A DNA stretch of 64,000 nt from Roseburia faecis. Its GTDB lineage: Bacteria; Bacillota; Clostridia; Lachnospirales; Lachnospiraceae. Both the position numbers and the translations under genes were made by a program. The DNA lies in assembly GCF_001406815.1 (NCBI RefSeq), contig NZ_CVRR01000008.1, positions 27,514-91,513 of the forward strand, read 5' to 3'. Under the pieces are notes generated by a model. It was not told where the DNA came from. It saw nothing but the letters and a program-made list of their open reading frames with translations, and searched no databases. Within the stretch, counting starts at the first letter, position 1, and each line of letters opens with the position of its first letter. Shown here one piece after another: positions 17,000 to 26,880 of the stretch.

Positions 17000-19282
17000 A
17001 TGGATAAACTATATATGATCTTATTATGCCTGATGATAGTACCAATTCTTATTTGTATCAAATATTCCAGAAAAATAAAAAGTGATGTGGCATCTTCCAT
17101 TGTGAAATGCCTCATTTTTGCAATTGTTACTATCCTTAGCAATGGTTTGTCTGCTTTTTCAGGAAATGAAACATTTTCTTATATAATGGAAGCACTTTAT
17201 CGGTTTTCCTTTGATCTGATGCTGATATATGTATTGCAGTATTCCCAGCAGTATACGCGTGTTTTTCACGAGGTTTCACCGTTTAAAAAGGGGTGTTTCA
17301 TAATTGCATATCTGGATGGAATTTTACTGTTTTTAAATATAATTTTTCATAACGTATTTACGATAGAAACCGTGCGATTCCCGAATTTTGATATGTATCA
17401 TGTAGCCGACAAATCCATTATTTTTTACTTTCACTATGTGTTTGCATATGGTCTGGTATTTTGTATTATTGCATCGTTTATAATCAAAATTATACAGATA
17501 CCGGATTTTTACCGTAAGAAATATTTGCCGATACTTGTGTTAATATGTGTGATCACGGTATCAAAATTTATATGTGGAATTTCAGAATTTCCGATTGATG
17601 TGTCGCTTCCTTTTTTTGTATGCGCAGCAATACTGATCTGTTACCTGACGCTGTACCGTTCTTCGCGTGAACTTGTAGATAAAACACTGTCCATCGTTGT
17701 AAATGAAATGAATAACGCTGTGATATGTTTTGATATAAATAATGAATGTGTGTATGCCAATGAGCGTGCATTGAAAATATTTAACAGTTCACTGGATTCC
17801 CTTTCCGGGATCTCGGAGGATGTACAGGGCTGGATAAAAGAACATGACACCAACAATTCGGCCTCCCTTGAATGGAGTGGTCAAACCATTATTGATAACA
17901 AAACCTATTATTTTGATATCGAATACAGAAAACTGTTTGACAAAAAGAATGAATACATAGGTTTTTTCCTGAATCTGATTGATAATACGGAGAAACATAT
18001 TGCGTTTGAAAAAGAAAAATACCTTGCAACACATGATACGCTTACCGGATTGTATAATAAGAATTATTTTGCCCAGAAAACATCGGAAATTTTAAATGAA
18101 AATCCGGATAAAGAGTGGCTGCTGATCTGTTCCAATATCAAGGATTTTAAACTGGTCAACGATCTCTTTGGTCTTGAAAAAGGAAACGAAGTCCTTAAAA
18201 TGGAAGCAGATCTTCTTAAAGCACAATGTGGGGAAGGGAGCGTCTATGGACGCACCGGTGGTGATAAATTTTCAATATGCATCCCAAAAGAAGAATTTAA
18301 AGAGCAGGATTTTATGGATGCGATACAGACCATGGGGCATGCATTTAACAATGACCTGTATCATCTTCATATTTATGTCGGTGTTTATGAAATCACAGAC
18401 CGGAATGAAGATGTATCTATTATGTGTGATAAAGCCAATCTTGCAATAAAGACACTGGGGGAAAACTATGATAAATCAATTGCATACTATAGCGACACGA
18501 TATTTCATGATACCGTTGCTGAAAAGCAGCTGGTGGGGGATTTTGATAAAGCACTTGCCGAAAAACAGTTCTGCATGTATTTACAGCCACAGGTGACATC
18601 GGAAGGAAAATTACTGGGGGCAGAGGCTCTTGTCCGATGGCAGCATCCGAAACGCGGTCTGATTTTTCCGGGGGATTTTATTGAAGTTTTTGAAAAAACA
18701 GGTCTGATTTACCGGCTTGACCGGTTTGTGTGGGAACTTGCCGTACAAAAACTTGCACAATGGCAGAAAGCCGGGCGGGACGATCTGTATATATCCGTAA
18801 ATATTTCGACCAAGGACTTTTACTATATGGATGTATATGAAACAATTACCAGTCTTGTTGAAACCTATAAAATCATTCCTTCCACACTGAAACTGGAAAT
18901 TACGGAAACCGCAATTATGACCGGAACCGCAGGGGAACTTGAAATGATTGAACGGTTCAGAAAATCTGGCTTTCAGGTGGAAATAGATGATTTCGGAAGC
19001 GGCTATTCTTCATTTAATACGCTAAAGGATATGGACGTGGATGTGCTGAAAATAGATATGGGATTTTTAAGGACAACCCGGCCGGAACGCTTAGAGAGAA
19101 GTATGTCCATTATAAATACGATCATTTCACTCACCAAAACACTTGGTCTTTCCGTTATCACGGAGGGCGTTGAAACAAAGGAACAAATTGATAAGCTTAC
19201 ACAAATGGGATGCGGAATATATCAGGGGTATTATTTTTCAAAGCCGATTCCGGTAGGTCAGTTTGAAGATACCTATCTGTAA
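17000..19282 (+). CDS. Membrane GGDEF-EAL protein with degenerate GGDEF (c-di-GMP phosphodiesterase)
   Basis: The protein has 760 residues. About seven membrane helices (1-215) form an N-terminal sensor, followed by a PAS-like segment (about 225-335), a GGDEF domain (about 340-500) and an EAL domain (about 510-755). The cyclase signature reads GRTGGDKFSI, with Lys in place of the catalytic Glu, so cyclase activity is unlikely and the domain may bind GTP as a regulator. The EAL motifs are complete (EALVRW, NIST, EITET, IDDFGSGY, KIDMG, TEGVE, YQGY), so it should degrade c-di-GMP. GGAGG lies 12 bases before the ATG. The gap 16867-16999 holds no clear promoter. Confidence 0.92.
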   Translation: MDKLYMILLCLMIVPILICIKYSRKIKSDVASSIVKCLIFAIVTILSNGLSAFSGNETFSYIMEALYRFSFDLMLIYVLQYSQQYTRVFHEVSPFKKGCFIIAYLDGILLFLNIIFHNVFTIETVRFPNFDMYHVADKSIIFYFHYVFAYGLVFCIIASFIIKIIQIPDFYRKKYLPILVLICVITVSKFICGISEFPIDVSLPFFVCAAILICYLTLYRSSRELVDKTLSIVVNEMNNAVICFDINNECVYANERALKIFNSSLDSLSGISEDVQGWIKEHDTNNSASLEWSGQTIIDNKTYYFDIEYRKLFDKKNEYIGFFLNLIDNTEKHIAFEKEKYLATHDTLTGLYNKNYFAQKTSEILNENPDKEWLLICSNIKDFKLVNDLFGLEKGNEVLKMEADLLKAQCGEGSVYGRTGGDKFSICIPKEEFKEQDFMDAIQTMGHAFNNDLYHLHIYVGVYEITDRNEDVSIMCDKANLAIKTLGENYDKSIAYYSDTIFHDTVAEKQLVGDFDKALAEKQFCMYLQPQVTSEGKLLGAEALVRWQHPKRGLIFPGDFIEVFEKTGLIYRLDRFVWELAVQKLAQWQKAGRDDLYISVNISTKDFYYMDVYETITSLVETYKIIPSTLKLEITETAIMTGTAGELEMIERFRKSGFQVEIDDFGSGYSSFNTLKDMDVDVLKIDMGFLRTTRPERLERSMSIINTIISLTKTLGLSVITEGVETKEQIDKLTQMGCGIYQGYYFSKPIPVGQFEDTYL

Positions 19283-19305
19283 ATTTATCCGGTATAGTTT
19301 CAGGC

Positions 19306-19491
19306 TTAAGATAGTGTGTCACGGTAGAGACGCTGATATTTCGCCGGAGTGGTGTGTAATTCTTTTTTGAAGGCACGGATAAAGGCCTCCGGATTTTCAT
19401 AGCCGAGCGTATCGCGGATGGCGGCAACTGATTTGGTGGTGTTGCGCAGCATGTGCTCGGCTTTTTGTATGAAGAAGTCATGAATGGTCAT
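19306..19491 (-). pseudogene. AraC-family DNA-binding domain remnant
   Basis: Minus-strand codons give MTIHDFFIQKAEHMLRN, then AAIRDTLGYENPEAFIRAFK and a terminal TTPAKYQRLYR. This is the second half of an AraC/XylS HTH domain. The rest of the ORF toward 19605 is not AraC-like; it is the shadow of a different plus-strand fragment. No start with a ribosome binding site is visible. Confidence 0.7.
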
Positions 19492-19632
19492 TCTAAAATC
19501 CGGAATAAAGGTATTGCCAACATATTCAGTCAAATGGGACTTGTTGAGGCATGGGGAAGCGGAGCTATCTGGATGTGTCCGGGGATTACCGGTAATAGTT
19601 GTCATTGCCTCAAAAGTTTATTTCAATCCTGA
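19489..19632 (+). pseudogene. C-terminal remnant of an AlbA_2/HATPase-type (RecG-like) regulator
   Basis: The plus-strand frame reads SKIRNKGIANIFSQMGLVEA then WGSGA. This matches the characteristic segment near the C-terminus of the large 'AlbA_2 plus ATPase-like' transcriptional regulator family, and then runs out into unrelated sequence to a stop at 19630. There is no start and no upstream domain. It overlaps the AraC remnant by a few bases, so the two fragments abut. Confidence 0.55.
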
Positions 19633-19640
19633 TTTATAAT

Positions 19641-19853
19641 ATGCAGCTTGTGGCAAAAGAGCACGGCTGTCTGGGTTCTTCCGGTGGGAATACAACCGGA
19701 AGGTTTGAGAATCCGTTTGTTACAATACCGTCTGCATACCAGACACTTGATTCTTTTATGAGAGTGAATGGGCTGGTTCACACCGAAAGTGGAGTGATTC
19801 CATGCTATGAGACGAATGGGGAAAGCATGGACATCTATATTGCGTGTGAGTAA
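19641..19853 (+). pseudogene. GyrI-like effector-binding domain remnant
   Basis: About 70 codons end in VNGLVHTESGVIPCYETNGE and SMDIYIACE, which looks like the last strands of a GyrI-like/AraC effector-binding domain. No ribosome binding site or N-terminal half is present. Together with the two preceding fragments this forms a 550-bp gene graveyard. Confidence 0.45.
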
Positions 19854-19886
19854 AACGGTATGGGGGATCGGGACTCGGCAATATAA

Positions 19887-19936
19887 TTGTTTTTTTAAGC
19901 GTAATCCGTTATACTAGATGCATAGTATAGCGGATT
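19887..19936 (+). promoter_or_regulatory. Promoter with overlapping palindrome upstream of the AAA-ATPase gene
   Basis: TTGTTT (19887-19892), 17 bp, TATACT (19910-19915). A 14-bp inverted repeat (19903-19916 with 19923-19936, one mismatch, 6-base spacer) contains the whole -10 and runs into ATTTTTT just before the ribosome binding site. It could be an operator, or the hairpin could terminate transcription arriving from upstream. Confidence 0.65.
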
Positions 19937-19953
19937 ATTTTTTGGAGGTACTT

Positions 19954-21543
19954 ATGGGAAGATTTTTGAATCCAGATAACGGGGCTTTTTCAGAGGCAGT
20001 CAATTCAGAAATTTATATTGATAAAACCCGTTTGCTGGAATACATCAACCGGGTGATAAATACCACATCAAAATTTATCTGTAACAGCCGTCCGAGACGT
20101 TTTGGAAAGTCCATGACTGCAGACATGCTTTCCGCTTATTACAGCAGGGGCTGTGATTCCAAAGAGCTCTTTAAAAATTATGAGATAAGTACAGTTTCAT
20201 CATATGAAAAGAATCTTAATAAATATGATGTGATCCATTTTGATGTACAGTGGTGCATGATGGATGCCGAAGATACAGATCATGTTGTAGATTATATCAA
20301 CGAGGGAATTTTACAGGAACTGAGGGAAGCATACGGACAGATCATTCCGGATGCGGTCAGGACTGCTTATGGGGCAATGTCCTATATCAAAGCGGCTACG
20401 GGCAATAAATTTGTTGTCATCATTGATGAGTGGGATGTTTTGATTCGAGATGAGGCACAGAATCATACATTGCAGGAGACATATATTGATTTTCTCAGAG
20501 GAATGTTTAAAGGCACAGAACCTTCCAGATACATTGCGTTAGCATATTTGACGGGAATTTTACCGATTAAGAAATTAAAAACGCAGTCAGCGCTCAACAA
20601 TTTTGAAGAATTTACCATGCTCGATGCAGGACGGATGGCTCCTTACGTCGGGTTTACAGAAGAAGAAGTCCACGGACTGTGTGAACAATACGGATGCAGT
20701 TATGAACAGGTGAAATCCTGGTATGATGGCTATTTATTAGAGGATTATCAGGTATATAATCCGAAGGCCGTTGTCAGTGTCATGTTAAATGGAAAGTATA
20801 AAAGTTATTGGTCAAATACCGGAAGTTATGAGACAATTGTGCCACTGATCAACATGGATTTTGATGGCTTGAAATCTGCAATTATCGAGATGTTGTCGGG
20901 TGCATCCGTAGAAGTGGATGTGACATCCTTTCAGAATGACACGGTAAGTTTTGCAAATCGGGATGATGTGCTTACGTACCTGATTCATTTGGGATATCTG
21001 GCTTATGATCAGGACAGCCGGCATGTTTTTATTCCGAATGAAGAAATCCGGCACGAGTTAAATCATGCAGTGAAACGTACCAGGTGGAATGAGATGGTGA
21101 CATTTCAAAAAGAATCGTTAGCGTTATTAGATGCAACGCTGGAAAAAGATGGAATGGAGGTTGCAAAGGGGATTGAGAAAATTCATACCGGGTATTCTTC
21201 AACGATTATGTACCATGATGAAAATTCGCTCAGCAGTGTACTTACGATCGCATACTTAAGTTCCATGCAGTACTATTTTAAACCCATCCGGGAATTGCCG
21301 ACCGGCCGTGGTTTTGCGGATTTTGTTTATATTCCAAAACCGGAATATAAAGCTGATTATCCGGCACTGGTTGTGGAACTGAAATGGAATAAAACTGCGG
21401 ATACCGCCTTACAACAGATAAAAGACAGAAAGTATCCGCAATCGTTAGAGCCATATACAGGAAATATTCTGCTCGTAGGAATCAATTATGATAAGAAGAC
21501 GAAAGAACATTCCTGTGTGATTGAAAATGATAAAAAGCAATAA
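19954..21543 (+). CDS. AAA-ATPase-like protein with C-terminal PD-(D/E)XK nuclease domain (DUF1703 type)
   Basis: The protein has 529 residues. The N-terminus has the family pattern YIDKTRLLEYIN, then SRPRRFGKSM as P-loop (GKS near residue 50) and VVIIDEWDVL as Walker B. The C-terminus has FADFVYIPKP and ALVVELKWNK, an Asp...Glu-x-Lys set typical of PD-(D/E)XK nucleases. Members are abundant and multicopy in gut Firmicutes and Bacteroidetes; their biological role is not established, though mobile or defence functions have been suggested. The ATG at 19954 follows TTTGGAGG; the ORF start at 19918 lies within the palindrome. It is solitary. Confidence 0.85.
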   Translation: MGRFLNPDNGAFSEAVNSEIYIDKTRLLEYINRVINTTSKFICNSRPRRFGKSMTADMLSAYYSRGCDSKELFKNYEISTVSSYEKNLNKYDVIHFDVQWCMMDAEDTDHVVDYINEGILQELREAYGQIIPDAVRTAYGAMSYIKAATGNKFVVIIDEWDVLIRDEAQNHTLQETYIDFLRGMFKGTEPSRYIALAYLTGILPIKKLKTQSALNNFEEFTMLDAGRMAPYVGFTEEEVHGLCEQYGCSYEQVKSWYDGYLLEDYQVYNPKAVVSVMLNGKYKSYWSNTGSYETIVPLINMDFDGLKSAIIEMLSGASVEVDVTSFQNDTVSFANRDDVLTYLIHLGYLAYDQDSRHVFIPNEEIRHELNHAVKRTRWNEMVTFQKESLALLDATLEKDGMEVAKGIEKIHTGYSSTIMYHDENSLSSVLTIAYLSSMQYYFKPIRELPTGRGFADFVYIPKPEYKADYPALVVELKWNKTADTALQQIKDRKYPQSLEPYTGNILLVGINYDKKTKEHSCVIENDKKQ

Positions 21544-21546
21544 GCG

Positions 21547-21630
21547 TTAAGCTTCGTCTTTTTGCAGGATTGAAACAAATCCCACATGCTGATCCATCCA
21601 GTTTCCGATGATCGCAATTCCTTTTCCCAT
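21547..21630 (-). pseudogene. 27-codon C-terminal stub of a yczE-like membrane protein
   Basis: Minus-strand translation gives MGKGIAIIGNWMDQ then HVGFVSILQKDEA and a stop. The intact gene at 33160-33810 ends MGKGIAIIGNWMDQRVEFVS. In the stub, the codon for this Met is joined directly to sequence that lies upstream of the intact gene's start, so nearly the whole gene has been removed. The flanks CCTTTTCCCAT and CTCTTTTCCGAT share a short homology that could have driven the deletion. Confidence 0.88.
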
Positions 21631-21691
21631 AGATTTTGTGTGCATTGCACACGGCTGCGATTATAGTCCTTTTTTCACAGATTTTCAAGTG
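21629..21691 (-). repeat. 63-bp repeat, copy 1: orphan yczE promoter block
   Basis: Identical over 63 bases to 33831-33893. On the minus strand it holds a full promoter: TTGAAA (complement of 21683-21688), 17 bp, TATAAT (complement of 21660-21665). The palindrome GTGTGCA-T-TGCACAC (21638-21652) sits at the expected transcription start. Here it reads into the stub and then antisense into the 3' end of the ATPase gene. Confidence 0.93.
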
Positions 21692-21722
21692 GGGGTAAAT
21701 AGTAATAGTATTAAGAAAAAGG

Positions 21723-21751
21723 CTGACAGTCCGTGCGCTCTGTTATATACT
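21723..21751 (+). promoter_or_regulatory. Promoter of the two-component/ABC operon
   Basis: CTGACA (21723-21728), 17 bp, TATACT (21746-21751). This places the mRNA start near 21758 and rules out a TTG start at 21753 for the response regulator. Confidence 0.8.
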
Positions 21752-21797
21752 GTTGAAAGAACAAAAATCGCAACATGAACAGAACAGGAAGAAACCA

Positions 21798-22493
21798 ATG
21801 GAAGAAAAAATCATGCATCTTCTGATCACGGAAGACGATATGGCACTCGCACAGGGACTGCAGCGCGCATTACAGGAGAAAAACCGGCAGGTGCTATGCT
21901 GTAAAAATATACAGGAGACCAGACAGCATCTGCATCAGAACCAGACAGATCTGCTGATTCTCGATGTAAATCTGCCGGATGGAAGCGGTTTTGATCTGCT
22001 GCAGGAGATCCGCAGAACCTCGGATCTTCCGGTGATCTTACTTACGGCAAACGATCTGGAAATGGATATTGTAAGCGGACTGGAGCAGGGAGCAAATGAT
22101 TACATCACAAAGCCGTTCAGTCTGGCGGTACTCCGGGCGCGGGTAAACACCCAGCTTCGGAACTGGACGGCGCAGATGCAGAAAGAAAGCGCAAAAAATA
22201 CACAGATCTGGGAGGGCAGTATCTGGAAGTTTGATTTTACAAATATGCGTTTTACCGTAAGCGGACAGGAAGTGGAGTTAAGTAAAACCGAGCAGAAACT
22301 TCTGGCGCTTCTTGTGCAGCATGTGGGGATGACCGTGCCGCGGGAAACTTTGATGGATCGCATCTGGATCGATGGCGCGGTGTACGTGGATGAAAACGCG
22401 CTTTCGGTTGCCATCAAGCGGCTGCGGGATAAATTACAGGCAAAGGAGCAGATCCGGACCGTGTATGGGATCGGATATGTATGGGAAGTATGA
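21798..22493 (+). CDS. OmpR-family response regulator
   Basis: The protein has 231 residues. An N-terminal receiver domain carries acidic residues EDD, the phospho-acceptor Asp in LLILDVNLPDGSGFDLL and the switch Lys in ITKPFS. The C-terminal winged helix (about 130-230) contains LSKTEQKLLALLVQHVG. The ATG at 21798 has AGGAAG 6-7 bases upstream. Its stop overlaps the kinase start (ATGA), so the pair is translationally coupled. It probably controls the ABC transporter genes downstream. Confidence 0.95.
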   Translation: MEEKIMHLLITEDDMALAQGLQRALQEKNRQVLCCKNIQETRQHLHQNQTDLLILDVNLPDGSGFDLLQEIRRTSDLPVILLTANDLEMDIVSGLEQGANDYITKPFSLAVLRARVNTQLRNWTAQMQKESAKNTQIWEGSIWKFDFTNMRFTVSGQEVELSKTEQKLLALLVQHVGMTVPRETLMDRIWIDGAVYVDENALSVAIKRLRDKLQAKEQIRTVYGIGYVWEV

Positions 22494-23425
22494 TCGGATA
22501 TTTTGTAATTATATTGCTTGCGGCAGGGAGTGTGCTTGCAGCAGCACTTTTCTTCAGACACCGGCAGAAACAGGTAATGGATGGACTTTCCGATATGCTT
22601 GAGGCGGCGATAAACGGCACCTTTTCCGAGACCACATTTGATGAGTCGCGGCAGTCATCGCTGGAAAACCGTCTGGCGCAGTATCTGGCGGCATCGGAAC
22701 TTTCGGTGCGAAGCATAGACGTGGAGAGGGAAAAAATCAAGGAACTGATTACAGATATTTCCCATCAGACGCGAACGCCGCTTTCAAATATTTTATTGTA
22801 TACGGAACTGCTGGAGGAAGAACCGCTGGGGGAAGCAGCACAGGATTCCGTAAAAAAGCTGCGGCAGCAGAGTGAAAAATTACAGTTTTTAATGGATGCG
22901 CTTGTCAAACTTTCAAGGCTTGAGACAGGCGTTTTTGTGTTGCATCCAATCCGGCAGCCGCTGACAGAACTGGTGGTAGACGGTATGGAAAGTTACCGGG
23001 AAAAAGCAGCCGCCAAAGGACTTGCGATTGCGTTTTCCGGGACGAAAAAAGCAGAGGAAGACGCACCGGTTTATGCGTACTTTGATAAGAAATGGTCCAT
23101 GGAAGCACTGGGAAATATTCTCGATAATGCGATCAAATATACGAACACAGGAGGGATTACCATAAAACTCTGTTCCTATGAACTGTTTGCCTGCGTGGAA
23201 GTGACGGATACGGGAATCGGCATCGGTGAGGAGGAGCATGCGGCGGTATTTGGGCGTTTTTACAGGGGAAACGCGGTTGCCGAAAAGAGCGGTGTGGGGA
23301 TCGGACTGTATCTGGCACGTTCTATCATGCAGCAGCAGGGCGGATATATCCGGCTTTCGTCCACGCCGGGGGAAGGCTCAACGTTTGGGCTGTATTTTCC
23401 AACGGCAATTGTGTCAAAACTGTAA
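22490..23425 (+). CDS. Sensor histidine kinase with a single N-terminal helix
   Basis: The protein has 311 residues. One membrane helix (about 2-22) is followed by a short linker, HisKA with the phospho-His in ITDISHQTRTPLSN, and HATPase with NILDNAIKY (N box), DTGIGI (G1) and GVGIGLYLA (G2). There is no extracytoplasmic sensor domain, as in kinases that read the state of a partner ABC transporter. The ATG at 22490 overlaps the regulator stop by 4 bases; an in-frame ATG at 22481 is possible. Confidence 0.93.
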   Translation: MIGYFVIILLAAGSVLAAALFFRHRQKQVMDGLSDMLEAAINGTFSETTFDESRQSSLENRLAQYLAASELSVRSIDVEREKIKELITDISHQTRTPLSNILLYTELLEEEPLGEAAQDSVKKLRQQSEKLQFLMDALVKLSRLETGVFVLHPIRQPLTELVVDGMESYREKAAAKGLAIAFSGTKKAEEDAPVYAYFDKKWSMEALGNILDNAIKYTNTGGITIKLCSYELFACVEVTDTGIGIGEEEHAAVFGRFYRGNAVAEKSGVGIGLYLARSIMQQQGGYIRLSSTPGEGSTFGLYFPTAIVSKL

Positions 23426-23443
23426 GAATCTTTTGTTTCCGGG

Positions 23444-23466
23444 ACAGATTCTCGAAAGAATTCTGT
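23444..23466 (+). promoter_or_regulatory. Imperfect palindrome between kinase and ABC genes
   Basis: ACAGATTCT and AGAATTCTGT (23444-23452 and 23457-23466) form an inverted repeat with one extra base, in the only real gap (99 bp) of the operon. It may be a binding site for the response regulator controlling the transporter genes separately. Confidence 0.35.
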
Positions 23467-23524
23467 GCGACAATCTTAAAAGAAGGCAGGAAATGCCAAA
23501 TCAGGAGCAAAAGGAGATTACAGG

Positions 23525-24211
23525 ATGGTCATTTTGGAAACCAGAGATTTGAAAAAACAGTATGGCACGGGGGAGACCGCCGTGCACGCGCTGGCGGGGG
23601 TAAACCTGTCAGTGGAAAACGGAGAATTTGTCGCGGTGGTAGGAACCTCCGGATCGGGAAAATCGACGCTTTTACATATGCTTGGCGGACTCGACCGGGC
23701 AACATCCGGCAAAGTCTATGTGGACGGCAAAGACATCTTTGCATTAAAGGATGAAGAACTGACGATTTTCCGCAGAAGAAAAATTGGATTTGTCTTTCAG
23801 TCCTTTAATTTAGTTCCGGTGCTGTCTGTCTATGAAAACATTGTGCTGCCGCTGCAGCTTGACGGAAAAACCGTGGACAATGCATTTATCGGGGAGATTG
23901 CAGAGGCACTCGGACTGAAAGAAAAATTAAACGTGCTGCCAAACCAGCTTTCGGGAGGACAGCAGCAGCGCGTGGCGATCGCGCGGGCACTCGCAGCCAA
24001 ACCGGCGATTTTATTAGCAGATGAACCGACCGGAAATCTCGACAGCCGTACCTCACAGGATGTGATGGGGCTGCTCAAAACAACCAGCACCAAATTTGCG
24101 CAGACCATTGTGATGATCACACACAACGAGGAGATCGCACAGCTCGCAGACCGGATCATTCGTATCGAGGATGGACGGATTGTGACAGGGAAAGCAGGTG
24201 AGGCATTATGA
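23525..24211 (+). CDS. MacB/LolD-type ABC transporter ATP-binding protein
   Basis: The protein has 228 residues. Walker A is [10 protein letters not shown]-loop [17 protein letters not shown], signature LSGGQQQR and Walker [13 protein letters not shown]. It belongs to the family that powers FtsX-fold permeases in export or extraction of peptides and lipids rather than solute uptake. AAAAGGAG precedes the ATG. Its stop overlaps the permease start by 4 bases. Confidence 0.96.
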   Translation: MVILETRDLKKQYGTGETAVHALAGVNLSVENGEFVAVVGTSGSGKSTLLHMLGGLDRATSGKVYVDGKDIFALKDEELTIFRRRKIGFVFQSFNLVPVLSVYENIVLPLQLDGKTVDNAFIGEIAEALGLKEKLNVLPNQLSGGQQQRVAIARALAAKPAILLADEPTGNLDSRTSQDVMGLLKTTSTKFAQTIVMITHNEEIAQLADRIIRIEDGRIVTGKAGEAL

Positions 24212-26880
24212 TGCAGGTAAAAAACCGTGCCTGTGTGCGTACCGTTGCCGTGCGCAGTCTGCGGGCTTCGAGAATGAGAAACCGGATCGCTGTGATTGCA
24301 ATTATGCTGACCACGATGCTGTTTACCGCGCTGTTTACGATTGCAATTTCCATCAATGATTCGTTCCAGCAGTCCAACTTTCTTATGGCCGGAGGCGATG
24401 CGCACGGGTCTTTTAAGAAACTGACGGAAGAACAGATGGAAACCTTAAAAAAAGATCCGCTCATTCGGGAGACAGGTGCGCGGTTGTTTTTAGGAATGGG
24501 AACCGGGGATGCATTTCGCAAGACACAGGTGGAAGTCAGCTATATGGATGCGCATGAAGTAAAACATTATTTTTGCACACCAACGCACGGACATCGTCCA
24601 AAAGAGGGAAGCAATGAGGCGATGACAGATACCCGGGTGTTAAAACTGTTAGGAGTACAGCCAAAAATCGGCACCAAATTTACCGTGACGTATCAGATCG
24701 GAGGAGGTCAGTCAGAACCGAAAACGGTGACGCAGGAGTTTGTTCTCTCCGGCTGGTGGGATTACAACGGAGTTTCCCAGGCAAGCAATGTGATCGTGCC
24801 GGAAAGTTATGTGAAAAAGACATTGCAGCATGTGGATATCGGGGAGGATGAAGAGAGTGGAAAATGGTCACTTGACGTTATGTTTGGGAATGCACTTCAT
24901 ATCGAAAAAGATATGCGGCAGGTGATCAGAGACTGTGGATTTCAGTCAGAAGATGCTTCAAAACCGGGCTATATTGCATTTGGTGTAAACTGGGGCTATA
25001 CCGGTGCGCAGTCGAGCAGCAATCTGAATCCGGAAAGCATTGCAGCCATTGTGGCATTGCTTGTGCTTATTGTATTTACCGGCTATCTGGTCATTTACAA
25101 TGTGTTTCAGATTTCTGTCACCAACGATATCCGTTTCTACGGACTGTTAAAAACGATCGGCATGACCGGGCGGCAGCTCAAGCGGATCATCCGGCTGCAG
25201 GCAGTCCTTTTATCAGGCATTGGAATCCCGGCGGGACTTCTTCTGGGATTTGGAATCGGCGTGGGACTGGCACCGGCTGTCATGGCACAGACGAGTTACA
25301 CGACAGCGGTTATAAAATTGCATGCGTGGGTATTTGTGGGAGCAGCACTTTTTTCACTGGTCACCGTATTTTTATCCTGCAATAAGCCGGGGCAGATCGC
25401 TGCAAAGGTATCCCCGGTCGAAGCGGTGCGCTATACGGAGGCAGACTGTGGCCGAAAAAAAGCAAAAGCGGAAAAAAAGCCGGCGTCTTTGGGGCGTATG
25501 GCATGGGCAAATGTGGGACGAAACCGGAAGAAAACGGTTCTTGTTGTCATTTCCCTCTCCCTTGCGGTTGTTCTTTTAAATCTGACCGTTATGTTTGCAA
25601 ATGGATTTGATATGGATCTGTATTTGAAACACTTCTGTGTGAGCGATTTTATGTTTGCCAATGCGGATTATTTTAACGTGCAGAAACGATTTCGTTTTTC
25701 CGATGAAGCGGTGGAAGATTCTGCAATGCAGACCGTGCTCGCGCAAAATGGCATCAAAGAGAGTGGGTGTGTCTACGGGCAGACAACCTGGGTTTTGGAA
25801 AAAATAAAGAAAAAAGATATGCTGGCGTATTTTACATCCATGGGACATACCATGACAAAAGAGCAGGAAAAGGGTTATTTCAATTGGAAGGAACAGGCAG
25901 ATGATGGCAGTTATTATGACGATATTCAGTTGTATGGAATGGATGCATTCCCGCTTCAGAAAGTAAAGGTGCTCAAAGGCGATGTCGCGTCACTGGATCA
26001 GGAGAATGCCATTGCGGCAGTCTATATGCAGGATGATTATGACAAAAAAGTTGATCACAGTAACTGGGCCGGGGTGGGCGATCAGGTGACACTCAGGTAT
26101 GTAAACAGTTGGAAATATTTTAATGCAGAGACTGGAAAAGAGATCCCGGAGGAAGAGATTGACAGCTACGAAGGTGCATGTGACGTGGAAGCAGATGATT
26201 ATACACAAAAAACCTATACGGTGGTGGCGGAGATTCTGGTGCCTTCCGCGATGAGCTGCCGGTATTATGGATCACCGCAGTTTGTGCTTGGAAGCGATAC
26301 GTTTATCAAAGATACCGGGACAAAAGATGTCATGCATATGATGTTTGATATGAAAAACAATCAGAGTGCAAGAGCAATGGAAAGTTTTTTGAAAAATTAT
26401 ACGGAACAGGTCGAGCCGCTGTACAGCTATGAATCGAAATTTTCCTACGAAAAAGAGTTTGATTCGTTCCGTGGGATGTTTCTGCTGCTTGGAGGTGTTC
26501 TCTCCGGTGTGATCGCCGTGGTCGGAACATTAAATTTCCTGAATGCCATCCTCACGGGGATGATTGCAAGACGCAGGGAGTTTGCTGTGCTGCAGTCGGT
26601 TGGCATGACCAGACGCCAGTTGAAGCGGATGCTCGTGTATGAGGGACTGTTGTATACGTTTGCGGCGATTGTCATTTCGCTTATTCTTGTTGTGGCATCT
26701 GAGCCGTTTATGGGAAAGATGATTGAAAAAATGTTCTGGTTTTTCCGGTTTCAGTATACCATCGGTCCGGTCGTGCTTGCGGCACTGATCTTTACCGTGA
26801 TCGGCGCGGGGGTTCCGCTTGTGGTCTATTGTGTGGTTGGAAAGCAGACGATTGTGGAGCGGCTGAGGGAGACGGAGTAA
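24208..26880 (+). CDS. FtsX-fold ABC transporter permease (large, two-domain)
   Basis: The protein has 890 residues. TM1 is at about 28-50, then a first extracytoplasmic domain (about 50-275), a three-helix FtsX unit (about 278-395), TM5 at about 445-470, a second extracytoplasmic domain (about 475-750) and a final three-helix FtsX unit (about 755-880). Both FtsX units contain the recurring motif GMT-R-QLKR. With the ATPase and the single-helix kinase this forms a detoxification or sensing module, possibly for antimicrobial peptides. A scar of a paralogous permease lies at 33905-33965. The gap 26881-27126 downstream shows nothing recognisable. Confidence 0.92.
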   Translation: MMQVKNRACVRTVAVRSLRASRMRNRIAVIAIMLTTMLFTALFTIAISINDSFQQSNFLMAGGDAHGSFKKLTEEQMETLKKDPLIRETGARLFLGMGTGDAFRKTQVEVSYMDAHEVKHYFCTPTHGHRPKEGSNEAMTDTRVLKLLGVQPKIGTKFTVTYQIGGGQSEPKTVTQEFVLSGWWDYNGVSQASNVIVPESYVKKTLQHVDIGEDEESGKWSLDVMFGNALHIEKDMRQVIRDCGFQSEDASKPGYIAFGVNWGYTGAQSSSNLNPESIAAIVALLVLIVFTGYLVIYNVFQISVTNDIRFYGLLKTIGMTGRQLKRIIRLQAVLLSGIGIPAGLLLGFGIGVGLAPAVMAQTSYTTAVIKLHAWVFVGAALFSLVTVFLSCNKPGQIAAKVSPVEAVRYTEADCGRKKAKAEKKPASLGRMAWANVGRNRKKTVLVVISLSLAVVLLNLTVMFANGFDMDLYLKHFCVSDFMFANADYFNVQKRFRFSDEAVEDSAMQTVLAQNGIKESGCVYGQTTWVLEKIKKKDMLAYFTSMGHTMTKEQEKGYFNWKEQADDGSYYDDIQLYGMDAFPLQKVKVLKGDVASLDQENAIAAVYMQDDYDKKVDHSNWAGVGDQVTLRYVNSWKYFNAETGKEIPEEEIDSYEGACDVEADDYTQKTYTVVAEILVPSAMSCRYYGSPQFVLGSDTFIKDTGTKDVMHMMFDMKNNQSARAMESFLKNYTEQVEPLYSYESKFSYEKEFDSFRGMFLLLGGVLSGVIAVVGTLNFLNAILTGMIARRREFAVLQSVGMTRRQLKRMLVYEGLLYTFAAIVISLILVVASEPFMGKMIEKMFWFFRFQYTIGPVVLAALIFTVIGAGVPLVVYCVVGKQTIVERLRETE

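Noticed and set aside
23226..23552. 108-codon ORF overlapping the kinase end
   Set aside because: It is an alternative frame of the HATPase domain and the intergenic gap, with no ribosome binding site or family match.
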